From Saccharothrix australiensis (GTDB lineage Bacteria; Actinomycetota; Actinomycetes; Mycobacteriales; Pseudonocardiaceae), in NCBI RefSeq assembly GCF_003634935.1, contig NZ_RBXO01000001.1, positions 1,575,501 to 1,639,500 of the forward strand: 64,000 nucleotides of DNA, given 5' to 3'. A model generated the notes under the pieces. It was not told the DNA's origin. It did no database searches and worked only from the letters and a program-made list of their open reading frames with translations. Made by a program: the position numbers and the translations under genes. Positions 28,891-37,015 of the stretch are shown here, in pieces. How positions within the stretch are numbered: the first letter of the stretch is position 1; each line of letters starts with the position of its first letter.

Positions 28891-29934
28891 GTGAACCTCG
28901 ATGCGTCGCCCCGGCGCGGCAGTGACTTCGCTGAGTTGTCCAGGTCGGTCAAGCAGGCCGGCCTGCTCGACCGACGGATCGGCTTCTACGTCTTGTGCCT
29001 GGTCGGCGCCCTCGCCGCGCTCGCGGCGACCCTGACGGGTGTGGTGCTGGTCGGCGACTCGTGGTGGCAGCTCGGCCTCGCGGCCGTGCTGGCCGTCGTC
29101 TTCACGCAGATCGCGTTCCTCGGGCACGACGCGGGCCACCGGCAGATGTTCGCCACCAACAAGGTCAACGGCGCGGTCGGGCTCCTGCTCGGCAACCTGC
29201 TCATCGGCGTGGGCTTCGGCTGGTGGATGGGCAAGCACAACCGCCACCACGCCAACCCCAACCACGAGGACGAGGACCCGGACGTCGACATCGCCGTGCT
29301 CGCGTTCAGCGCCGAGCAGGCCGTGCGCAAGGAGGGCTTCTTCCGGTTCGTCGTCAAGCACCAGGCGTGGCTGTTCTTCCCCCTGCTGCTGCTGGAGGGC
29401 TTCAGCCTGCACGTCATCAGCACCGCCGCCGCCGTGCGCCGGGAGGTGCGCGGGTGGCGGCTGGAGCTGGTGCTGCTGGCCGTGCACGTGATCGGCTACC
29501 TCGGCCTGGTGTTCACGGTCATGTCGCCCGGCAAGGCCATCGCGTTCATCGCCGTGCACCAGGGCCTGTTCGGCGTCTACATGGGGTGCTCCTTCGCGCC
29601 CAACCACAAGGGGATGCCGGTGCTCAGCGCCGGCCACCAGCTGGACTTCCTGCGCAAGCAGGTCCTGACGTCCCGCAACGTGACCGGCGGCTGGTTCACC
29701 GACTTCCTGCTGGGCGGCCTGAACTACCAGATCGAGCACCACCTGTTCCCGAACATGCCCCGGCCGCACCTGCGCCGGGCGCAGGTGCTGGTCCGCGACT
29801 TCTGCCGGCAGCGGTCCGTCTCCTACGCCGAGTGCGGCCTGTTCAGGTCTTACGGGTACGTGCTGAAGTTCCTGCACGAGGCGGGAGCTGAACTGCGCGA
29901 TACAGGAAAGCTCGCTCGGTCAGCGTCCAGCTAG
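28891..29934 (+). CDS. Membrane fatty acid desaturase
   Basis: The 347-residue acyl-lipid desaturase has the three histidine boxes that bind the di-iron centre, HDAGH (near residue 80), HNRHH (near 115) and QIEHH (near 285), and four hydrophobic helices. It belongs to the front-end/acyl-lipid desaturase group and should introduce a cis double bond in membrane acyl chains using O2 and ferredoxin. GTG 28891 is only 32 nt after the pucR stop and lacks a clear Shine-Dalgarno, so a leaderless transcript is possible. Its 3' end overlaps the convergent YidC-like gene by 92 nt, an unusually long overlap. Confidence 0.9.
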   Translation: MNLDASPRRGSDFAELSRSVKQAGLLDRRIGFYVLCLVGALAALAATLTGVVLVGDSWWQLGLAAVLAVVFTQIAFLGHDAGHRQMFATNKVNGAVGLLLGNLLIGVGFGWWMGKHNRHHANPNHEDEDPDVDIAVLAFSAEQAVRKEGFFRFVVKHQAWLFFPLLLLEGFSLHVISTAAAVRREVRGWRLELVLLAVHVIGYLGLVFTVMSPGKAIAFIAVHQGLFGVYMGCSFAPNHKGMPVLSAGHQLDFLRKQVLTSRNVTGGWFTDFLLGGLNYQIEHHLFPNMPRPHLRRAQVLVRDFCRQRSVSYAECGLFRSYGYVLKFLHEAGAELRDTGKLARSASS

Positions 29935-30511
29935 TGGTGGTCAGCAGGTAGACGCCGGCCGCGAGCGGCAGCACGGCGGCGATGAGCACCGTGCCGAACG
30001 GCAGCAGCCGCAGCACCTTCGCGAACGGCGGCTGCGGCCCGCCCGTCCGCGCCGCGACGGCCGCCTGCCACCGCGACGTCGCGAACGCCACGGCGGTCAG
30101 GGCCGCGAACAGGCCCAGGAACACCGGGGTGTGGTCGAACACGCCCAGCCAGTGCGCGCCGAGCGGCGTGCCCAGCAGCGTGCCGTCCAGCAGCGGGTTC
30201 GGCGTGGTGACCAGGCGGTACATGACCATGAAGAACGGCACTTGGACGAGCGCGGGCAGGCACCCGGCGAACATCGAGGTGCCGTTCGCCCGGTACAGCT
30301 CGGCGGTCCTGCGCTGGAGTTCGAGCGGGTCGGCGCGGTGCTTCTCCGCGAGGGCGCGCACCTCGGGGGCGAGAGCGGCGCGGGCCTTCTCGCCGCGCAC
30401 GGCGGCGCGGCTGAGGGGGTGCATCAGCAGTCTGACGACCGCGGTGAACAGGACGATGGCGAGCGCGGGCGCGGCGATGCCCGCCAGGGCCGAGCCCAAG
30501 GCGTGGAACAC
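29843..30511 (-). CDS. YidC/Oxa1-family membrane protein insertase (short paralogue)
   Basis: The 222-residue protein has the YidC core: a first membrane helix followed by the charged cytoplasmic hairpin (MHPLSRAAVRGEKARAALAPEVRALAEKHRADPLELQRRTAELY), then FAGCLPALVQVPFFMVMYRLV and three further helices. The conserved Arg of the hydrophilic groove is seen in the first helix (AVVRLLMHPLS). It inserts membrane proteins. The house-keeping yidC should lie by the chromosomal origin (rpmH-rnpA), so this is a second copy. It is the last gene of a minus-strand group with DUF6412, a kinase-like gene and DUF402. Confidence 0.9.
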   Translation of the reverse strand: MFHALGSALAGIAAPALAIVLFTAVVRLLMHPLSRAAVRGEKARAALAPEVRALAEKHRADPLELQRRTAELYRANGTSMFAGCLPALVQVPFFMVMYRLVTTPNPLLDGTLLGTPLGAHWLGVFDHTPVFLGLFAALTAVAFATSRWQAAVAARTGGPQPPFAKVLRLLPFGTVLIAAVLPLAAGVYLLTTTSWTLTERAFLYRAVQLPPRAGTSARTRKT

Positions 30512-30606
30512 AGGGTTCTCCGTGCGGTGCGAGCGGGAAGGGGACGTCGGTCGTCGAGGCCGGGTCCGGGTGGACGCGCGGCGTCGGGGCCGGTGTCCGG
30601 TGGACC

Positions 30607-30885
30607 TCAGGCGCTCAGGCCGAGTCCGGGTGCTCGCGGACGGGGACGCCCCGCGGCGTCGGGATCGCGCAGGCGCAGGAAAGCCGTCTTCAGGGCTTTG
30701 TCGCGCAGGGAGAGGGAGCGCACCCAGGCGGGCGCGTCGAGGACCGGCGCGGCGGTGAGCAGCAGCGCCACGAGGGCCACGGCCGCCACGACGGCCAGCA
30801 CCTCGGCCGGGGAGTTCAGCAGGGTGAGCGCGAACAGGCCCGGCGCGTACAGCGCGAGCAGCAACTGGAGCCTGGTCACGTCCAC
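30607..30885 (-). CDS. DUF6412-type small membrane protein (92 aa)
   Basis: Two adjacent hydrophobic helices (LQLLLALYAPGLFALTLL and VLAVVAAVALVALLLTAAPVL) are followed by a basic tail that contains SLRDKALKTAFLRLRDPDAAGRPRPRAPG. This is the layout of the DUF6412 proteins encoded next to accessory YidC genes in actinomycetes. The function is unknown; as a partner of the YidC paralogue 95 nt downstream it may assist insertion or be a client. The start ATG 30885 is followed by a good hydrophobic N-terminus. Confidence 0.75.
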   Translation of the reverse strand: MDVTRLQLLLALYAPGLFALTLLNSPAEVLAVVAAVALVALLLTAAPVLDAPAWVRSLSLRDKALKTAFLRLRDPDAAGRPRPRAPGLGLSA

Positions 30886-30901
30886 CCCCTCCCCGAACGT
30901 C

Positions 30902-31516
30902 TCACCCGATCGTACCCACCAGGGCGGGTCGGCTGGGGTGGTCGTAGCGGATCGTGACGTCCGCCCGCGGCTCGTAGCCGGCGTACGCGGGCAGCGTCCA
31001 CCGCCACTCCGGGTCGGTCTGCCGGGCCAGCGCCGCCTCGGACAGCCACAGGTGGGCGGTCAGCTCGGCGGGCAGCCACTTGTCCAGCAGCAGCGTGCCG
31101 TCGAGCAGCAGGACGCCGCCCTCGGGCAGGGTCGCGTAGTCGGCGCGGCTCGCCCGGTCGGTCACCGGGTTCCACAGCGACGGCAGGACCCGGCCGGACC
31201 CGCCGGGGTCGAGCGGCGACAGCACCTCGCGCAGCAGCCCGCCGACGTCCAGCCAGCCGTCCCGGAACGCGTCGGGGTCGGTGCGCCCGAACTCCAGCCG
31301 CACCGACGCGGGCCGCAGGAAGTCGCCCGCCGAGACCCGCAGCACCGGCCGGCCCCGCGCCCGCAGCGGCTCCACCAGCGCGTCCGCCAGCGCGCCCGGC
31401 CGGGTGGGCGGCGCGCCGTCGAGCAGCACCCGCGTCCAGGGCGTGCGCGGCGCCGCGTCGACGCGCTCGACGAGTTCGGCGACCAGCCCCTCCGGGGTCA
31501 GCGGGCGTACCTTCAC
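30902..31516 (-). CDS. Uridine kinase-like protein without a classical P-loop
   Basis: The 204-residue protein resembles the C-terminal three quarters of bacterial uridine kinase-like NTPases (SAGDFLRPASVRLEFGRTDPDAFRDGWLD, GGVLLLDGTLLLDKW, HLWLSEAALARQTDPEWRWTLPAY). The place of Walker A reads LLDGAPPTRPGALADAL, with no GK[ST]. The gene is commonly annotated as uridine kinase in actinomycetes, but kinase activity should be doubted unless another loop binds nucleotide. It overlaps the upstream DUF402 gene by 4 nt and lies 16 nt from the DUF6412 gene. Confidence 0.75.
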   Translation of the reverse strand: MKVRPLTPEGLVAELVERVDAAPRTPWTRVLLDGAPPTRPGALADALVEPLRARGRPVLRVSAGDFLRPASVRLEFGRTDPDAFRDGWLDVGGLLREVLSPLDPGGSGRVLPSLWNPVTDRASRADYATLPEGGVLLLDGTLLLDKWLPAELTAHLWLSEAALARQTDPEWRWTLPAYAGYEPRADVTIRYDHPSRPALVGTIG

Positions 31517-32112
31517 GGCAGCGGGTAGTCCGCCCAGCCGGCGGGCAGGGTCGGCACCGGCCAGTCCGGGTCAGGCGTGAAGTCGGCCCACCGCCGGTCC
31601 CACCACGTGTCGCCGGCGTCCAGCATCGCCCCGACCTCCTTGCCGGTGCGGCGGATGGCCTCGCCCTGCTCGGCGGTGTACTTGCCCTCGGCGAGCTGGG
31701 CCTCGAACTCGTCGCGGTCCCGCTCGACCCAGCCGCCCTCGACCGGCGCCCAGTAGTCCAGCGCGTGGTCGAGCGTGTCGAACCCGAGCGGCGTGCGCCG
31801 GAACGGGTCCTGGAGGTTCAGGTACCAGCCCGCGAACCGCCGCTCCGGCCCCTGCCAGTACAGGTCGACGGAGTACGCGTCACCGGGGCGGTGCAGCTGG
31901 AGCTTGCCGTGCCCGCGCCAGCGCGTGTTGCCCGCGGCCTGCCAACCGTGCGGGTAGTGGTGCGGTGGGAAGCCGAACACCGTGCCGGGGACGGTGAACA
32001 CGACCAGCAGGCCCGGCTCGTCCAGCACGACCCTGGTGGGCGTGACGGACCACGGCTTGCCGTGCAGCACCTCGCGGCGCAACGCCACGTCACCCGGTGC
32101 GAAGAACCCCAT
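31513..32112 (-). CDS. DUF402 domain protein
   Basis: ATG 32112 begins a 199-residue protein starting MGFFAPGDVALRREV. The DUF402/FomD-like core is visible: RFAGWYLNLQDPFRRTPLGFDTLDHALD, then DEFEAQLAEGKYTAEQG. Members of this superfamily include nucleoside di/triphosphate phosphatases (Ntdp) and FomD, which hydrolyse cytidylyl or nucleoside phosphates with divalent metals; the acidic residues of the core are retained. The short coupling to the kinase-like gene (ATGA) suggests a shared nucleotide-related role, which is inference. The long open frame upstream of ATG 32112 is not supported. Confidence 0.82.
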   Translation of the reverse strand: MGFFAPGDVALRREVLHGKPWSVTPTRVVLDEPGLLVVFTVPGTVFGFPPHHYPHGWQAAGNTRWRGHGKLQLHRPGDAYSVDLYWQGPERRFAGWYLNLQDPFRRTPLGFDTLDHALDYWAPVEGGWVERDRDEFEAQLAEGKYTAEQGEAIRRTGKEVGAMLDAGDTWWDRRWADFTPDPDWPVPTLPAGWADYPLP

Positions 32113-32204
32113 GCGGGCCAGCTTAAGCCGCGCCGTCCGCGGTGCGGACGACGTACGGCGCCCCGCCGTTCCCCCGACACCCCGGAACCGCGCGGCGGCG
32201 CGGA

Positions 32205-33620
32205 TCAGTCGGTCAGGGCGCGGTGCAGCCGGGCGAGGGCCAGGGCGCGGCGCGGGTCGGTCCGGGGCAGCAGTCGCGCCAGGCGTTCCAGGACCTCCGC
32301 GTCGTCGCCCGTGCCCGCGTACGTCCACAGCGCTTCGACGTCGCAGTGGTCCAGCACGCCGCGTCGCACGGCCGCCGACAGGTCGTCGCGCTCCTCCCGC
32401 ACCACGGGCGCGTCCGACCTCGGCAGCAGCTCACCCCGGTACGCCGACGCGGCCGACGGCACGTCGCCCGCCCGCAACGCCTCCCGCACGGTCAGGAAGT
32501 CGCCCCGCACCTCGGCCGCCAGCCGGTACGGCCTGGTCAGCAGCACGTCGCCGAGGTGGGCCCGCAACCGGTGCAGCTCGGCGCGCACGGTGGCCGGGTT
32601 GCCGCGCTCGCCGTAGAGGCGCAGCGCCAGCTGCTCGGCGGTCAGCCCGCGCGGGTGCAGCGCCAGCGCCGTGAGCAGCTCGGCGTGCCGCAGCGACAGC
32701 ACGAGCGCCCGACCGGCCAGGCAGCCGCGCGGCTCGCCGAGGAAGCACAGGGACAGCACGGGCCTCCGGCTGCCCCGGCGGGGCACCCGGAGCAGGTAGC
32801 CCTCGTCCAACGGCTCCACGACGGCCTCCCGGCCGTCGGACAGCAGCACCCGCTCGCCGGACACGTCGACCCGCTCGTCCCGGACACCACCGGACACCGG
32901 CGCCAGCACGCGCCCGGTGGGGTCGAGCAGCGCGCCGGGCTCGCCGCGCAGGTCCAGCAGGTGCCGGGCGTTCTCCACCCGCAGGCGTTCGGCCTCCCTC
33001 GCGCGCCGCACCTGCAACTGGCTCTCCACCAGCCGCCCGGCGGCCGAGACGAGCGCGACCGTCGCCGGGTGCAGGCTGGTCAGCGGCCCGCTCACGTCCA
33101 CGACGCCGAGCAGCCCCCCGGTGTCCGGGTCGCGCACCGGGGTCGCCGCGCAGGTCCACGCGTGGTAGGTGCGCACCAGGTGCTCCGCCGAGTGCACGGT
33201 GACCGGGCGGCCCAGGGCCAGCGCCGTGCCGATGGCGTTGGTGCCGATCGCGTCCTCGCTCCAGCGCGCGCCCTCCGTCAACCGCACCCGTTCGGCCCGG
33301 TCGCGCACCGACGCCGCGCCCTCGCACCACAGGATGCGGCCGTCCGCGTCGGTGACGATCATGACGTGCTCGGCCTCGTCGGCGATGCCGACCAGGGTCT
33401 CGCGCAGCACCGGCAGCATCGCGGCCAACGGGTGCGCGCCGCGCAGCTCCACCACCTCGTCGGGTGCCAGCACGACCGGCGGCTCGTGCCGCTCCGGGTC
33501 GACCCGCGCCGCGAGCGAGCGCCGCCAGGACTCGACGATCACCGGGCGGGCGCCGCCTGCCGCCGACCCGCTCAACGCCGCCTCGCGCTGGTGGGCGAGG
33601 CGGCGCGGGTCTGGGTGCAT
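32205..33620 (-). CDS. GAF-domain transcriptional regulator (AcoR-like, winged-helix C-terminus)
   Basis: ATG 33620 has a perfect AGGAGG upstream. The 471-residue product has an N-terminal SWRRSL motif, a GAF sensor (VMIVTDADGRILWCEGAASV to CAATPVRDPDTGGLLGVVDVSG) like that of AcoR, and SRRPVLSLCFLGEP. Instead of a sigma-54 AAA+ module it ends in a winged-helix DNA-binding segment (LRHAELLTALALHPRGLTAEQLALRLYGE) followed by a helical tail. Such proteins activate alcohol/aldehyde dehydrogenase genes in actinomycetes. It is divergent from the aldehyde dehydrogenase with 146 nt between starts, which fits that role. Confidence 0.87.
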   Translation of the reverse strand: MHPDPRRLAHQREAALSGSAAGGARPVIVESWRRSLAARVDPERHEPPVVLAPDEVVELRGAHPLAAMLPVLRETLVGIADEAEHVMIVTDADGRILWCEGAASVRDRAERVRLTEGARWSEDAIGTNAIGTALALGRPVTVHSAEHLVRTYHAWTCAATPVRDPDTGGLLGVVDVSGPLTSLHPATVALVSAAGRLVESQLQVRRAREAERLRVENARHLLDLRGEPGALLDPTGRVLAPVSGGVRDERVDVSGERVLLSDGREAVVEPLDEGYLLRVPRRGSRRPVLSLCFLGEPRGCLAGRALVLSLRHAELLTALALHPRGLTAEQLALRLYGERGNPATVRAELHRLRAHLGDVLLTRPYRLAAEVRGDFLTVREALRAGDVPSAASAYRGELLPRSDAPVVREERDDLSAAVRRGVLDHCDVEALWTYAGTGDDAEVLERLARLLPRTDPRRALALARLHRALTD

Positions 33621-33766
33621 GGCGGAACCTCCTGAGCACCCCAGGATGACGGCCGGTCGCCCGCGTCGGCAAGCCGGTCCTACCCCGATCGGGTGCAACG
33701 TGACTGCAACGTCGCGCTCCCTACCTTCACCCGGCGATCGAGGCGACGACTCGGAGGCGGAGCAGG

Positions 33767-35284
33767 ATGGCGAAGTACGCGGCACCCGGCCGGCCGGGCA
33801 GCGTGGTGTCCTACCGCGAGCGGTACGACCACTTCATCGGCGGCGAACACGTCCCGCCCGCGCGGGGCGCCTACTTCGCCGACCCGTCCCCGGTGACCGG
33901 CGAGGTCTTCACGGAGGTCGCGCGCGGCACCGCCGAGGACGTGGAACGGGCGCTGGACGCGGCGCACGGCGCGGCGCGGGCGTGGGGCCGCACGTCGGCC
34001 GCCGAGCGGGCGAACGTGCTCAACGAGATCGCCGACCGGGTGGAGGACCACCTGGAGGCCCTCGCCGTCGCCGAGACGTGGGAGAACGGCAAGCCGGTCC
34101 GGGAGTCCCTGGCCGTCGACCTGCCGCAGGCCGTCGACCGGTTCCGCTGCTTCGCGGGCGCGATCCGGGCGCAGGAGGGCGGCATCTCGCAGGTCGGCGA
34201 GGACCTGGTGGCGTACCACTTCCCGGAGCCGCTCGGCGTGGTCGGCCGGCTCCTCCCGTGGAACTTCCCGCTGCTGACGGCCGCCTCGGAGCTCGCACCC
34301 GCCCTGGCGGCGGGCAACGCGGTGGTGCTCAAGCCCGCCGAGCAGACCCCGGCGTCCGTCCACGTGCTGATGGGGCTGATCGGGGACCTGCTGCCGCCGG
34401 GCGTGGTGAACGTCGTGAACGGGTTCGGGGAGGAGGCGGGCAGGTCGCTCGCCTCGTCGCGGCGCGTCGCGATGGTCTCGTGCGCCGGCGGGGCGTCCGC
34501 CGGGTGGCCGGTCGCGGAGGACCCGGCCGCGGTGGCGCCGGAGCCGGGCGGGAGGAGCCCGAACATCTTCTTCGCCGACGTGGCCGCGCGGCGGGACGCC
34601 TTCTACGACAAGGCGTTGGAGGGCTTCACCGGGTTCGCCCGCAACCAGGGCGAGGCGGGCACGTGCCCGTCGCGGGCGCTGATCCAGGCGTCGGTCTACG
34701 ACCGGTTCCTGGCCGACGCCACCGAGCGCACCGAGGCCATCCGCCAGGGCGACCCGCTGGACACCGACACCATGATCGGCGCGCAGGTCAGCGTCGACCG
34801 GTTGACGAGGGTGCTGTCGTACATCGACATCGGCGAGCGGGAGGGCGCGCGGCTCGTGTGCGGCGGCGGGCGCGCCGACCTCGGCGGCGCGCTGTCCGGC
34901 GGGTACTACGTCACCCCGACGATCTTCGAGGGCGACCACCGGATGCGGGTGTTCCGGGAGGAGATCCTCGGACCGGTCGTGTCGGTGACCCGGTTCGACG
35001 ACTTCGCCGACGCCCTGAAGATCGCCAACGACACCCCGTGCGGGCCGGGCGCGGGCGTGTGGTCGCGGGACGGGGCCACCGCGTACCGCGCCGGCCGCGA
35101 GATCCGGGCGGCCAGGGTGTGGGTGAACGACTACCACCCCTACCCGGCGGGCGCGGCGTTCGGCGGCTGCCTGCTGTCCGGCACCGGCCACGAGGACCGC
35201 CGCGCGCTGCTGGACCACTACCAGCGGACCAAGAGCCTGCTGGTGAGCTACTCGGCCGGGGGACAGGGCCGGCGCCTGCCCTGA
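33767..35284 (+). CDS. Aldehyde dehydrogenase (ExaC/AldB-like) lacking the catalytic cysteine
   Basis: The 505-residue protein matches AldB/ExaC-type aldehyde dehydrogenases over its full length: [49 protein letters not shown], and the C-terminal [13 protein letters not shown]. In the active-site peptide, which in relatives reads NQGEVCTCPSRAL, this gene encodes [13 protein letters not shown], so Gly298 replaces the nucleophilic Cys. The NAD-binding FTGxTxxG stretch is replaced by [11 protein letters not shown] (residues about 238-248). The Glu of ELGGKSPN is kept as E259 in PEPGGRSPN. The reading frame is intact. It is probably inactive as a dehydrogenase, or has a changed function. A GAF regulator is divergent. 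Confidence 0.87.
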   Translation: MAKYAAPGRPGSVVSYRERYDHFIGGEHVPPARGAYFADPSPVTGEVFTEVARGTAEDVERALDAAHGAARAWGRTSAAERANVLNEIADRVEDHLEALAVAETWENGKPVRESLAVDLPQAVDRFRCFAGAIRAQEGGISQVGEDLVAYHFPEPLGVVGRLLPWNFPLLTAASELAPALAAGNAVVLKPAEQTPASVHVLMGLIGDLLPPGVVNVVNGFGEEAGRSLASSRRVAMVSCAGGASAGWPVAEDPAAVAPEPGGRSPNIFFADVAARRDAFYDKALEGFTGFARNQGEAGTCPSRALIQASVYDRFLADATERTEAIRQGDPLDTDTMIGAQVSVDRLTRVLSYIDIGEREGARLVCGGGRADLGGALSGGYYVTPTIFEGDHRMRVFREEILGPVVSVTRFDDFADALKIANDTPCGPGAGVWSRDGATAYRAGREIRAARVWVNDYHPYPAGAAFGGCLLSGTGHEDRRALLDHYQRTKSLLVSYSAGGQGRRLP

Positions 35285-35287
35285 CGG

Positions 35288-35324
35288 CGGGCGGGGAGGC
35301 GGCGCGTCGGCCGCCGCCCCGCCC
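35288..35324. terminator. Bidirectional terminator hairpin between convergent genes
   Basis: A GC-rich stem, GGGCGGGGAGGCGGC against GCCGCCGCCCCGCCC with one bulged A, sits in the 48-nt gap between the aldehyde dehydrogenase and the convergent GH20 gene. It should end transcription from both sides. Confidence 0.6.
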
Positions 35325-35332
35325 ATCGGGGC

Positions 35333-36808
35333 CTAGTCCTGCCAGGGGACCTGAGGCGACCGGTGGAAGTTCACGCCCTGCGCCCGCCAGCGCGGCGCCT
35401 GCGCGGCGAGGCGGCGGCGGAAACCCTCCCAGTCGTGGGTCCGCCGCGGCGACCACGCCACCTCGGCGATCGCGGGCAGGCGCGGGAAGGCCAGGTGCTC
35501 CAGGTCCGCCGGCGTCGCCACCGTCTCCGTCCACAGTGGAGCCTCGACGCCGAGCACGGCCGACTCGGGCAGGTCCCGGACGAACGCGCCGGGGTCCCAG
35601 TCGTACGCGTCCTCGACGTCGGTGTGGCCGGCCCAGTCCAGGCCGAGCGGCGTGTCCGCGTCGTACTTCATGTCCAGGTACGCCTTCGTGGCCGGCGACA
35701 GCACGACCCGGTTGCCCCGCGCGGCGGCGGCCACCACGTCCGGCGCGACCTCCTTCGTGCCCCAGAACTGCACCACCGCCGACGCGGGCGGTGTGGCCTT
35801 CACGAACTCGTGCCAGCCGACCGCGGTCTTGCCGTGCTTCGCCACCAGCGGCAGGACCCGGTCCATGAACGCGATGAAGTCCGGGTCCGTGGTCTTGAAC
35901 GCCTCGTCGCCGCCGATGTGCAGGTACGGACCGGGCGTGAGCGCCGCGACCTCGCGCAGCACGTCGTCGAGGAACTCGTAGGTGACGTCCTTGTCGATGC
36001 ACAGGGAGCTGAAGCCCACCTCGGTGCCCGTGTAGAGCGCCGGCGCGACGCCGTCGCAGTTCAGCTCGGCGTACGAGGCGAGCGCGGCGTTGGTGTGGCC
36101 CGGCAGGTCGATCTCCGGGATCACCGTGATGTGCCGGGAGGCCGCGTAGGCCACGAGTTCCCGGTACTGCTCCTGCGTGTAGTGCCCGCCGGGGCCGCCG
36201 CCGACCTGCGTGCTGCCGCCGTGCTCCGCCAGGCGCGGTCGGCTCTTGATCTCCAGCCGCCAGCCCTGGTCGTCGGTGAGGTGCAGGTGCAGGCGGTTCA
36301 GCTTGTACTGCGCGATCAGGTCGATGTAGCGCTTGACCTCGTCGACGCCGAAGAAGTGCCGCGCCACGTCGAGCATCGCGCCGCGGTGCTCGTAGCGCGG
36401 GTGGTCGAGCACCCGGCCGCCGGGCACGGTCCACGGGCCGGGCCGCCGGGTCTTCGACTCCACCTCGGCGGGCAGCAGTTGGCGGAGCGTCTGCACGCCC
36501 GCGAACAGGCCGGCCGCCGTCCGCGCGCGGACCACCACCTCCTGCCCGGTCACGTCGAGCTGGTAGCCCTCCTCGCCGACGCGCGCGTCCGCGCCGGTCA
36601 GCAGCAGGGAGATCCCGTGGCCGGACGCGTCCGGCCCGACCGGCAGCCGGTAGCCGGTGGACGGGCGCAGGACGTCGGCGAGGTGCTCGCCGACCCGGGC
36701 GGCCTCCGGGGAGCCGGGCTCGGTGTGGATGCGCGTGTCGGCGGTGAGAGTGTGGGTGGCGCCCGGGTTCGGCGTGACCTCGACCGGGGCGGGCACGATG
36801 TGCTGCAA
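35333..36808 (-). CDS. GH20 beta-N-acetylhexosaminidase
   Basis: The 491-residue enzyme has an N-terminal GH20b domain (IVPAPVEVTPNPGATHTL to GLFAGVQTLRQLLPA), then the catalytic barrel with RGAMLDVARHFFGVDEVKRYIDL, LHLHLTDDQGWRLEI, IPEIDLPGHTNAALASY and the catalytic pair in YLHIGGDEAF (Asp-Glu, substrate-assisted mechanism). Trp residues of the sugar pocket are present (QFWGTKE, EAPLWTE). It releases GlcNAc from chitobiose or related oligosaccharides. No signal peptide is evident, so it is probably cytoplasmic. A DasR-like element about 200 nt upstream suggests control by the GlcNAc regulator DasR. Confidence 0.92.
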   Translation of the reverse strand: MQHIVPAPVEVTPNPGATHTLTADTRIHTEPGSPEAARVGEHLADVLRPSTGYRLPVGPDASGHGISLLLTGADARVGEEGYQLDVTGQEVVVRARTAAGLFAGVQTLRQLLPAEVESKTRRPGPWTVPGGRVLDHPRYEHRGAMLDVARHFFGVDEVKRYIDLIAQYKLNRLHLHLTDDQGWRLEIKSRPRLAEHGGSTQVGGGPGGHYTQEQYRELVAYAASRHITVIPEIDLPGHTNAALASYAELNCDGVAPALYTGTEVGFSSLCIDKDVTYEFLDDVLREVAALTPGPYLHIGGDEAFKTTDPDFIAFMDRVLPLVAKHGKTAVGWHEFVKATPPASAVVQFWGTKEVAPDVVAAAARGNRVVLSPATKAYLDMKYDADTPLGLDWAGHTDVEDAYDWDPGAFVRDLPESAVLGVEAPLWTETVATPADLEHLAFPRLPAIAEVAWSPRRTHDWEGFRRRLAAQAPRWRAQGVNFHRSPQVPWQD

Positions 36809-37002
36809 GGCTGTCTCCGGGTGTCGCCCGCGCCTGCCCGGCCGTGCCCGGCGCGCCGAACGGGAGCGGGACGGCGGGTGCTCGACTGGTTCCGCGCCGG
36901 CCGGCGCTGCTGGCTTCCTTCGGTCCCGGGCACGGACGTCCCCCTGGCTCGCCGCGGCTCACCAGGCTCCGGCCACCGTTACAGCCGGACCGGGAGGTGT
37001 CA

Positions 37003-37014
37003 AGGTCCAGACCA
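37003..37014 (-). promoter_or_regulatory. DasR-responsive element (dre)-like site
   Basis: Read on the minus strand the sequence is TGGTCTGGACCT, matching 10 of 12 positions of the dre core TGGTCTAGACCA. It lies about 195 nt upstream of the GH20 start and 2 nt beyond the stop of the upstream CYTH-CHAD gene. GH20 hexosaminidases are classic DasR targets in streptomycetes. Confidence 0.5.
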
Positions 37015-37015
37015 A

